A stretch of 64,000 bases of DNA from Neoarius graeffei (lineage: Eukaryota > Chordata > Actinopteri > Siluriformes > Ariidae): positions 49,473,021-49,537,020 of the forward strand of contig NC_083587.1 of the NCBI RefSeq assembly GCF_027579695.1, read 5' to 3'. Below are positions 33,020 through 41,646 of the stretch, piece by piece. Position 1 is the first letter of the stretch. Each line of letters starts with the position of its first letter. The position numbers and the translations under genes were made by a program. The notes beneath the pieces were generated by a model, which was not told where the DNA came from, ran no database searches, and worked only from the letters and a program-made list of their open reading frames with translations.

Positions 33020-33628
33020 TTAATGCGAGACCTGAGCCTGCTTTGCCTTACAAAGATCCTCGATTCTTGGCGAAATGTTTGACAAGCACAGTCTCAAGTC
33101 ATCCTCAATTTGCGCACGATTGCGATATTTCGTTTTGAGCGCAGTCATTTTTGAAAATCCTGCCTCACACAAGTAGGTCGATGCGAATGGGATGAGCAGT
33201 TTCAAGGCTACGTCACACAGTTGCGGGTACTCCTGCATCAATGCTGCCCAGAATGTCGAAAGAGGGCATGAGGTGAAGACTGCCTTAAGTCTACTGTCAC
33301 TCTTCAGCTCAATAAGCTGTTCCTGCATGTCAACTGGAAGTTCGTCAGCAGTACACACAAATGGATCTCGAACCCACGCAAAAGAGCGATAATCCTCTGT
33401 GAAGTATGCCGCAAACTGTTTTCTCATTACCGACAGGTGCTCTGACGCTGCTTGAAAGACAGATGAGAAATCGTGGGAAGTGCCTGCATTACTGATAAAG
33501 TCTGCAAGGCTTGGGAACATATCACAGTTCCCCCGACTGATGCGGCCACACACACAAGATTTTATGATAGATTGATGATAGATTTTATAATAGTATTGAT
33601 TTGTATGTAATAGTCCAATGTCCTGCAT
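33020..33628 (-). pseudogene. hAT transposase C-terminal part
   Basis: An open 202-aa stretch. The hAT dimerisation region is seen in LLIPFASTYLCEAGFSKM followed by LKTKYRNRAQIEDDLRLCLS, as in ZBED5/SCAND3-type transposase relatives. The BED finger and the catalytic N-terminal half are missing, deleted or replaced by the ATT repeat, so no active enzyme is expected. Confidence 0.9.
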
Positions 33629-34213
33629 TTTGACATGGGTAAATGTGTTGCATCTGCTTAGCTACTATAGCCTGTTAGCCCCAGATTTTTTTTTCCTCCA
33701 TACATGAAGCCTACTCGCGACCCCCCTGGAGTACCTCCGCGCCCCACCAGGGGGGCGCGCCCCCCCGGTTGAGAACCACTGTTCTACAGGGTCGCAGGCA
33801 AGCTGGAGCCTATCCCAGCTGACTACGGGCGAAAGGCGGGGTACACCCTGGACAAGTCGCCAGGTCATCACAGGGCTGACACAGACAACCATTCACACTC
33901 ACATTCACACCTACGGTCAATTTAGAGTCACCAGTTAACCTAACCTGCATGTCTTTGGACTGTGGGGGAAACCGGAGCACCCGGAGGAAACCCACGCGGA
34001 CACGGGGAGAACATGCAAAGTCCGCACAGAAAGGCCCTCGCCGGCCACGGGGCTCGAACCCGGACCTTCTTGCTGTGAGGCGACAGCGCTAACCACTACA
34101 CCACCGTGCCGCCCAAGAAATAAACAATATTTCACAAAGTTAAAGATGTATGGTAAAGATAGGATTCCCAAAAATCCATACTGTGAAAATATAACATTTT
34201 AAGATGCCCTGTA

Positions 34214-34571
34214 CGGCACGGTGGTGTAGTGGTTAGCACTGTTGCCTTACAGCAAGAAGGTCCTGGGTTTGAACCCCGGGTCTGGCGAGGGCCTTTCTGT
34301 GTGGAGTTTGCATGTTGTCCGCGTGGGTTTCCTCCGGGTGCTCCGGTTTCCCCCACAGTCCAAAGACATGCAGGTTAGGTTAACTGGTGACTCTAAATTG
34401 ACCGTAGGTGTGAATGTGAGTGTGAATGGTTGTCTATGTGTCAGCCCTGTGATGACCTGGCGACTTGTCCAGGGTGTACCCCGCCTTTTGCCCGTAGTCA
34501 GCTGGGATAGGCTCCAGCTTGCCTGCGACCCTGTAGAAGGATAAAGCGGCTAGAGATAATGAGATGAGATG
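34214..34571 (+). mobile_element. tRNA-headed SINE, copy 5
   Basis: Exact 13-bp duplication AAGATGCCCTGTA (34201-34213 and 34572-34584). The head carries TGGTGTAGTGG; the tail is GATAATGAGATGAGATG. It is inserted at the edge of a Tc1 relic. Confidence 0.95.
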
Positions 34572-34584
34572 AAGATGCCCTGTA

Positions 34585-34866
34585 TGGCCACAAGTATTTG
34601 GACAGTTTTACTATTACGCCATTCTGTGTTTTTTTTTCCTCAAACTCTTGCTCCAAAGTTGAAATCATTCAATTGTCTTGAATGTTTCCCTTCACTGGAA
34701 CAAAGAGGCCCAAACCTGTTCCAGCATGACAATGCCCCACTGCACAATGCACCCAAGATTGGTGTGGAAAAACTTGAGTGCCCTGACCTCCCAACTGAAC
34801 ACCTTTGGGATGAACTGGAACACTGACTGCACCCGAGGTCTCCTCACCCAACGTCAGTATCTGATC
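34585..34866 (+). pseudogene. Tc1/mariner transposase relic
   Basis: A reading LFQHDNAPLHNAPK (second Asp of DDE) followed by LPTEHLWDELEH, where the family has NPIEHLWDEL. It is a short internal fragment without the DNA-binding part, and the termini are not complete. Confidence 0.75.
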
Positions 34867-35590
34867 TCATTAAAGGTCATAGGCAAGGGTCGGAGGTGGA
34901 ACATAGAATATCAACTTTATTTTCTAGAAGGACAACCCAAAAAGCGAATTCAATTTTCCTGGTGTCTAATTTGCACCCTAAAATTGAATAAAACAGTTAA
35001 AATATACTGGTTTGCGCAAGTTCCGAAGGTTTGTTTACATCTCACTTATGCGCACTTTCACCGCCAGGGGACCGTCGTCGTGAGGTCATTTAAGTCAAAC
35101 AGACTGGGAGCAGCTCTGTGTTTACTTGAGAACCGAGCACACGTGTACGGACTTTGGTCGTGAGAGGTTGTGTAAAATGTCTGATAGCGATTTTGAAGTA
35201 GGAACTCTCCAAATTGAATATCGAGAGGTGAAACCATATATGTATGAACCAGGGCTTTACATTAACTTTTTTGCTCACCGGCCACTGTGGCTAGTGGTTT
35301 TCCCGAGTCACTAGCCATTCAGCCTTTTCACTAGCCACAATTTTGTTGCCAGGAAATCGCAGTTTTTTCTTCACCATGATGCGTTAAAGTTCGGAAGATC
35401 TAGATTTAATTATGAATGGCAGCGTATAATGTATCTCTACAGTAGCATTCAAGTATTCAGTGCTGTTAAGGTAGCTCCCTATATGAAAACATGCAACCAG
35501 TTCAGACAAAAATATAAACAGAGTATTCTGTTTATTGAACTCAAATTCAAGCCCCTTACAATATGAAATATCATATAATATGAAAAATAA

Positions 35591-35943
35591 CACGGCACGG
35601 TGGTGTAGTGGTTAGCGCTGTCGCCTCACAGCAAGAAGGTCCTGGGTTCGAGCCCTGGGGCCGGCGAGGGCCTTTCTGTGTGGAGTTTGCATGTTGTCCG
35701 CGTGGGTTTCCTCCGGGTGCTCCGGTTTCCCCCACAGTCCAAAGACATGCAGGTTAGGTTAACTGGTGACTCTAAATTGACCGTAGGTGTGAATGGTTGT
35801 CTGTGTCTATGTGTCAGCCCTGTGATGACCTGGCGACTTGTCCAGGGTGTACCCCGCCTTTCGCCCGTAGTCAGCTGGGATAGGCTCCAGCTTGCCTGCG
35901 ACCCTGTAGAAGGATAAAGCGGCTAGAGATAATGAGATGAGAT
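35591..35943 (+). mobile_element. tRNA-headed SINE, copy 6
   Basis: Full-length copy of the abundant SINE inside the 4-kb hAT. Its tail region was the target of copy 7. Confidence 0.92.
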
Positions 35944-35958
35944 GAGATGTATTATCTA

Positions 35959-36294
35959 GGGTGGCACGGTGGTGTAGTGGTTAGCGCTGTCGCCTCACAG
36001 CAAGAAGGTCCTGGGTTCGAGCCCCGGGGCCGGCGAGGGCCTTTCTGTGTGGAGTCTGCATGTTGTCCGCGTGGGTTTCCTCCGGGTGTTCCGGTTTCCC
36101 CCACAGTCCAAAGACATGCATGTTAGGTTAACTGGTGACTCTAAATTGACCGTGAGTGTGAATGGTTGTCTGTGTCAGCCCTGTGATGACCTGGCAACTT
36201 GTCCAGGGTGTACCCCACCTTTTGCCCGTAGTCAGCTGGGATAGGCTCCAGCTTGCCTGCGACCCTGTAGAAGGATAAAGCGGCTAGAGATGAT
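35959..36294 (+). mobile_element. tRNA-headed SINE, copy 7
   Basis: 15-bp duplication GAGATGTATTATCTA (35944-35958 and 36295-36309), including part of copy 6's tail, so copy 7 is younger. Confidence 0.93.
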
Positions 36295-36372
36295 GAGATG
36301 TATTATCTATTAATAGTGTGTATGTGTGTGAACATGTGTAGAGAGAGACATTAAATGTCCTCATTACATTCA

Positions 36373-36525
36373 GGGGAATTAGCTCAAGTGGTAGAGTGCT
36401 TGCTTAGCATGTAAGAAGTAGTGGGATTGATGCCCACATTCTCCAAAACAGCAACTGCCTCCTTGCTTGCATTTTCTTAATTTCCTGAGGGAACCCGCCC
36501 AAAGGGATCAATAAAGTTTTATCTA
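36373..36525 (+). pseudogene. tRNA-Ala(AGC)-like sequence joined to a LINE-type tail
   Basis: 36373-36445 is a 73-nt tRNA-Ala with anticodon AGC (TTAGCAT loop); acceptor, anticodon and T stems are pairable with G-U pairs. It differs from the usual tRNA-Ala at several transition sites, including the T-loop C. It is followed by TTTCCTGAGGGAAC and GGGATCAATAAAG, the kind of tail found on fish LINEs and SINEs. It is probably a retroposed tRNA chimera or a young SINE head rather than a functional gene. Confidence 0.6.
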
Positions 36526-36539
36526 ATCATCAGAGGAGT

Positions 36540-36735
36540 CTGAATGGTCCATGAAAAATGGTCTTGACCTGAGGCTTCCAGCATGCCATAAGTTGATAGC
36601 TGGGGCAGGATCAACTTCTTTACAATCGCGTGAACATTTCTAAACAGCAGCTCCATCCTCTCCAGCTCAGCTGACTTCATGACAGCCAGGGACTTGAAAG
36701 CAATGCTGTCCTGTAGTGAACCAGCCGTCTTCGCC
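36540..36735 (-). pseudogene. hAT transposase fragment
   Basis: Open reading DSIAFKSLAVMKSAELERME then LLFRNVHAIVKKL, a helical segment seen early in the catalytic part of several hAT transposases. It belongs to the 35250-39214 element. Both sides are lost. Confidence 0.5.
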
Positions 36736-36971
36736 GGTTTTGATGTTATAGTACCGATGTGTGCATTTGACTTTTCGTGGTCCTTTTATAGTTTCGAGTT
36801 TAAAATTACTGGTGCTTGTCTTTGCCAGACTTTCTACAGTCTTCGCAGTACATGGTATTTTCAGTTTTGCTATGAACTAGCCAATCTCACCCAAACTTCC
36901 ATTTGTCATTGAACTGTCTTATCTTCCTATTAGTGTCTTGTTCATCTCCATGGCTGTAGCCAGCTCTGAGG

Positions 36972-38049
36972 TAGAGGTCTGCGCGGGACAGAATTTTCAG
37001 TCCTGCTCCCGCCTGCTCCCGCATTGTGCAGTCCCGCTCCCGCCCACTCCCGCAAAGAATTATGATTTTCAGTCCCGCTCCCGCCCGCGCCTGCCATATT
37101 TTGTCCCGCTCCCGCCCGCAAATCCCGCATGATGCAGACGTTCGCGTTATTTCTCACGAAAGTTCTTGTCATTGTTCATGTCATCAACAACAGCTCTTCT
37201 AAATTTGAGTGCCCTATCATCTACATGACGTGACACAGTTGTTGGATGGGGCAGAATATCTCGCACATCGAATTTGCCTATTGTGGCTGCCGTGTCAACT
37301 AAGTGTTGGGCTAACTGAACTAATCCCTGACCAGCGATGCTGTCATACGGGCGGAGGTCCGCAGCAACAAAATCAATGCATTTCTCCACGGTCTTTGCCT
37401 TCAATGCATCTGTCACTTTTGCGTTGTTCCCTCTGAACTCCAACAATTGTTGTCCTTTTAAGACAGTACATACATGGCGATTCAGGCCTGATGTACCTGA
37501 TTTATGGCCGTTGTATGTCAGAACCTTTTGGCACTTATCACAACAAGCAAAGGGCAGCTGATTTCCCTCTGCGTCGTACACGAGTGAGAACGACTTCCAA
37601 ATGTCTGATTTCAGGACTCTTGACTTTTTAACGGTAAATGTACCTCTTTTTAAAGCAGCACTTACTTCTGAAGCACTGTGAGCTTCACTAGAGGAGCTCT
37701 GCTCTTCTGCCATGATCGGAGATCTCAAACACGGAAGAGTGGAAAGGAATCGGAAACGTACGCGAGATTAGACCACATCCGCAAATTTAGGCATCTTAAA
37801 ATGTTTTTATTAATGTCAAATAAAATATCCAGCACAAATTATATATGATAGACATAAATTAAGAATTTATAAATTTTATTTTAAACACGTTTTTAGTTAG
37901 TGGGACTGCAGCTTATCACCTCTCCCGCCCGCTCCCGCATTGTGCACTCCCCCTCCCGCCCACGCCCGCAATGAGCTTTCAAAATTTGTCCCACGCCGCA
38001 CTGCTTTGCGTCGGGTCCCGCGGGACTCCCACGGGAGTGCAGGGCTCTA
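36972..38049 (-). mobile_element. hAT transposon (hobo/Hermes-like), 1078 bp, nested
   Basis: Perfect 8-bp duplication CTCTGAGG (36964-36971, 38050-38057) with termini TAGAGGTCTGC / GCAGGGCTCTA. GC-rich CCCGCTCCCGCC repeats lie at both ends. Confidence 0.95.
37147..37728 (-). pseudogene. hAT transposase N-terminal exon with BED finger
   Basis: A 193-aa frame. The BED zinc finger is seen as SDIWKSFSLVYD, then CCDKCQKVL and GTSGLNRHVC. Downstream TTVSRHVDDRALKFRRAVVDD is the conserved pre-catalytic block of Hermes/hobo-type transposases. The DDE core is absent, so this is a deletion derivative. Confidence 0.88.
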
Positions 38050-39700
38050 CTCTGAGGCCCCCGTGGTCCGGACCTCAGTCATTTTTAAGAGCTGAAAATA
38101 CATTTGTATGCTAAATATTCAACTGGATAAAAAAATAAAGAACATTAAAACATCTCTGTAAAAAGTGCATTGTTAATTATGTTAAACGTTGATTCTGTCT
38201 TCTGTGTCTGTTTCGTGCACGTGGCTCTGAGACCAAGAACACAAAAACGAATGAGTGCATGACTCGGGGGAGGAACACAGTGCAGGAGACACGGGGTTTC
38301 CATGGTAACTATCAGTGCACTTTCATGAAGCTGTAAAAATTTTCATTTTCGAAGCAGTGCAGTTGTAGCCTGCCTTGTTTGAGATTTTAAAAATAAATAA
38401 TTCGATAAGCCAAAGCAAAAGAGTGGAAAGTTTAAACTTATGTTTGCCTTGGATAATTTTGCCTAAAACATGGTGGTGTATACTGATTTTTTTCCCAGAA
38501 TGTTTTTTTTTGTGTAGGTGTAACGGATGCCAGATTGTTAATGTATCTTAGTTACATAGGCTACATGGTTAGGGGATCTTTTGTCCTCATTGCTTGGGCC
38601 AAATCAAATCATTAAACAAGCTTAAATTATTCTTACTCTTGCCACGTGATTTTTTTTCAAAACTGATGATATTCAGTTCAAACACCATTAAAAGTAATTT
38701 CAGGAATAGATCTCTTGTATGACGTGTAATTCACTCCTCTCATTTAAATATGTCGAAAATTTTTCGGTGCACGCTTTGCGCATCATGGACCTCAGTGATT
38801 TTAAAATGCTGCTCTGGCCCTGTGCATCTCTGCCCCTTTTTTCCTGAGCAGCAGGGTTTGAAACTCCAGCTATATGCCGCCACATGGTGCGCTTGTCAGT
38901 CGTCAGCAACTTTATTGCTTTGTTCATTAACCACAGGTTACCGTATCACTGATTTTATCTGAGATGCTAATGAACGTTCTAAATAATTCTAACATGTTGT
39001 CACAATGTTTATGCAGGTGCTCATGGGAGTTGTAGGCACGTAATATCACATTGCAATGTGTTTATTATATCAGATGCCTTCAGAGAAAACTACAATTAAA
39101 ATATATTGTCATACCACAGAATAAACCACCTGCCAAAGTGGCTAGTGGGACTAAAGTCATTACCCGCCAAAGCCGAATTTTTGGTGGGTGGGCGGGTGCT
39201 AATGTAAAGCCCTGGTATGAACCTATGACCGTTGCGAAGCAATCGGTGAATGTGGCTCACTGGTTTGACCGTGCAGCCTCGGAATCGGACAGCAACTTGG
39301 CCGACTCTGATCGCGGTGACCCCGGACCTCAACAAGACTCACGCCCAAACGACTTATACTGGTAGTTATAAATTCTTACTTTCGTCATAATACTAAATAA
39401 GAGCCCTTTTGAAGAATAATTAAACCACACATAATCCCTATAATATAACGTGGATTTATATTGCTAATAGTAATACAAGCATTATACTATTTATAGCCTA
39501 CTCTAAGCGAGCAAATATTCCTTTGTCTCATTTCCACAATGATTGTACAGGATCCCTCAGAATTCTTGACTTGTCAATTGCAAGCAAAGGTAAAAATGTT
39601 TACCTCCAATCTTCTCCTTTTTGCTTGAGCGTTGCTGCTCCGTTTCTTCTTTGACTGCTTGATTTTGTGTTCAAATTTTGTCGGAACAGCATCAGGTTTG

Positions 39701-40076
39701 GGCAGCACAGTGGTGTAGTGGTTAGCGCTGTCACCTCACAGCAAGAAGGTCCGGGTTTGAGCCCCGTGGCCGGTGAGGGCCTTTCTGTGTGGAGTTTGCA
39801 TGTTCTCCCCGTGTCCGCGTGGGTTTCCTCCAGGTGCTCCGGTTTCCCCCACAGTCCAAAGACATGCAGGTTAGGTTAACTGGCGACTCTAAATTGACCG
39901 TAGGTGTGAATGTGAGTGTGAATGGTTGTCTGTGTCTATGTGTCAGCCTTGTGATGACCTGGCGACTTGTCCAGGGTGTGCCCCGCCTTTCGCCCGTAGT
40001 CAGCTGGGATAGGCTCCAGCTTGCCTGTGACCCTGTAGAACAGGATAAAGCGGCTAGAGATAATGAGCTGAGATGA
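39701..40076 (+). mobile_element. tRNA-headed SINE, copy 8
   Basis: 12-bp duplication GCATCAGGTTTG (39689-39700 and 40077-40088), inserted in the TTAA transposon. Confidence 0.94.
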
Positions 40077-40740
40077 GCATCAGGTTTGAGCCTTCTCTGT
40101 CCGACACTGACACCTAAACTCTCCAACAGATAGGGATTCTTCAAAAAGTGATCGGAGCACAGAGTGGCGTACTTACCCGGCTACCAACCGTCTCGCTTCA
40201 CGCGCACAATCCACTCTCTTCGCCTCTTCTCCTCTCTTGGAAAAAGGTAAAAACTTCTTCCTGAACCGGTCCCATTGTTACAGTTCACTGCACAACAATA
40301 AGGCATGGTTTTCTTTGGAAATTCCCAAACGCACGTCTGCACTCAAGCCAAACGGCAATGCAAATAAACGGAAGTGGACTCAACTCAAGCGATTTGTTTG
40401 CCATGAATGACATCACGCCCCGAGTGGTCATGAAAATCGCCGAACAGAAATTCGCCACAATCCACGCTAATTTTATTTTAATTATTACTTATTAGCAATA
40501 CTTCTTGGGACCAGAAGAAAATTACAGAGGGTTTCTTAACATATAAAGTTTCACATGTGCATAAATTGAAAACGTTTGCCTAGGACCTTTAATGCTCTTG
40601 TGACTGAATGAACACACATCCTCACAGACACGCTCCAAAATCTAGTGGAAAGCCTTCCCAGAAGAGTGGAGGTTACTGTAACAGAAAAGGGGGAATAATT
40701 TCTGGAATGAGATGTTCAAAAAGCCAATCTGAGTGTGCCA

Positions 40741-41132
40741 ATTCATTCATTCATTCTCTATACTGCTTATCCATTGTAGGTCGGGGGAAGCTGCACAGTA
40801 AGAAGGTCCTGGGTTCGAGCCCAGAAGCGAATGAGGGCCTTTCTGTCTGGAGTTTGCATGTTCTCCCCGTGTCCACGTGGGTTTCCTCCGGGTGCTCCAG
40901 TTTCCCCCACAGTCCAAAGACATGCAGGTTAGGTTAACTGGTGACTCTAAATTGACCGTAGGTGTGAATGTGAGTGTGAATGGTTGTCTGTGTCTATGTG
41001 TCAGCCCTGTGATGACCTGGCGACTTGTCCAGGGTGTACCCCGCCTTTCGCCCGTAGTCAGCTGGGATAGGCTCCAGCTTGCCTGCGACCCTGTAGGACA
41101 GGATAAGCGGCTACAGATAATGGATGGATGGA
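40741..41132 (+). mobile_element. tRNA-headed SINE, copy 9, variant head and tail
   Basis: The body matches the family, but the first 55 bp are replaced by ATTCATTCATTCTCTATACT and the tail is GGATGGATGG instead of GATGAG repeats. It is a subfamily or a chimera. Confidence 0.8.
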
Positions 41133-41387
41133 TCTTATTTATACCATTTTCCAGGTCTGGGAAAGACATACTTTGTCTTTTATGTCCTGTGAGCTGTTTT
41201 CTGTGTGAGTTAGAGCTAATTTTAACTTTTCTTCTTGTAAAAAGACATGAGTAAACATGCTGACTTGTTAAAATAGTTAGAAAACTGAATTACCAACATC
41301 ACAATGACGAAATAAATGAAGATAATTGCTGAGTTAATTGATATGTGGTTAAACGGGAAAACACCACGATGCCCTTCCGCCACTCTG

Positions 41388-41401
41388 ACAGCAGGGGGCA
41401 G
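41388..41401 (+). promoter_or_regulatory. CTCF-like site upstream of dcaf13
   Basis: ACAGCAGGGGGCAG matches the CTCF core at 13 of 14 positions by eye. It lies 176 bp before the dcaf13 ATG, between the divergent C8orf76 and dcaf13 genes. Confidence 0.45.
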
Positions 41402-41445
41402 CAGTGTTATTTTTGTCCCTCAGTCCCATGATGCTTTTGGGGAGC

Positions 41446-41451
41446 CACGTG
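41446..41451. promoter_or_regulatory. CACGTG E-box in the dcaf13 promoter
   Basis: A canonical MYC/MAX-type E-box 126 bp before the start codon. MYC control of ribosome-biogenesis genes is well known; use here is inferred. Confidence 0.45.
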
Positions 41452-41576
41452 ACTTGTGTGCAAATGAAAAAAAAAACACGAATGTTTGGGTCGTGGTTGT
41501 GTTATTGGATAGTAAATTGTATACTGTTTCAAAAAAATTAACGAATAAACACACTACAAACTGTTTATAAAGCGTT

Positions 41577-41646
41577 ATGAAGGTGAAAGTGCTTTGTCGG
41601 AATCCGGACGATTATGTTCGAGAAACTTCTAGAGATATACAGCGCG
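41577..41646 (+). CDS. dcaf13: dcaf13 exon 1 with start codon
   Basis: 70 nt, donor CGCG/GTGAGT, phase 1. It encodes MKVKVLCRNPDDYVRET and SRDIQR; human has MKVKMLSRNPDNYVRET. Confidence 0.92.

Larger units (their letters stand above)
32239..33781 (-). mobile_element. hAT transposon (Charlie/Zaphod-like), 1543 bp, internally deleted
   Basis: Perfect 8-bp duplication TTCTACAG (32231-32238, 33782-33789) and termini CAGGGGTTCTCAACC / GGTTGAGAACCACTG. It carries a C-terminal transposase exon on - and a long ATT-type microsatellite. Confidence 0.95.
32196..34114 (-). mobile_element. tRNA-headed SINE, copy 4, split by a hAT element
   Basis: The SINE tail and 5' flank (32196-32238) and the main body (33782-34114) are separated by the hAT at 32239-33781. 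Head at 34114, minus orientation. Confidence 0.9.
35250..39214 (-). mobile_element. hAT transposon (3965 bp) inside the TTAA transposon
   Basis: Perfect 8-bp duplication GTATGAAC (35242-35249, 39215-39222) and termini CAGGGCTTTACATTAAC / GCTAATGTAAAGCCCTG. Transposase relics on - at 36540-36735 and about 38700-38900. It hosts two SINEs, a tRNA-Ala/LINE chimera and another hAT. Confidence 0.93.
35177..39365 (+). pseudogene. Short ORF of the TTAA transposon (P2X7-associated type), split by a hAT
   Basis: The frame MSDSDFEVGTLQIEYREVKP then YMYEP runs 35177-35249, is interrupted by the hAT in the middle of a codon, and continues at 39223-39365 with MTVAKQSVNVAHWF to PNDLYW, 71 codons in all. 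The KPYMYEP motif after an acidic N-terminus resembles the first exon of transposon-encoded proteins in fish that carry a P2X7 C-terminal-like Cys domain. That domain itself is not present here. A donor-like GTAGTT overlaps the stop, so splicing was possible. Confidence 0.5.
34874..40588 (+). mobile_element. TTAA-flanked DNA transposon (Kolobok-like) with nested insertions
   Basis: TTAA at 34870-34873 and 40589-40592, with termini AGGTCATAGGCAAG and TTGCCTAGGACCT. The native sequence is 34874-35249, 39223-39700 and 40089-40588; the rest is a 4-kb hAT and a SINE. It carries the start of a short ORF (35177). TTAA targets are typical of Kolobok and piggyBac; the call leans Kolobok from the ORF type. 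Confidence 0.75.

Noticed and set aside
32361-33023. Asn-rich and Ile-rich proteins
   Set aside because: Translations of the ATT microsatellite; no codon or domain evidence.
36373-36445. Functional tRNA-Ala gene
   Set aside because: The T-loop C and several other conserved positions are changed, it sits inside a transposon, and it continues into a LINE-type tail.
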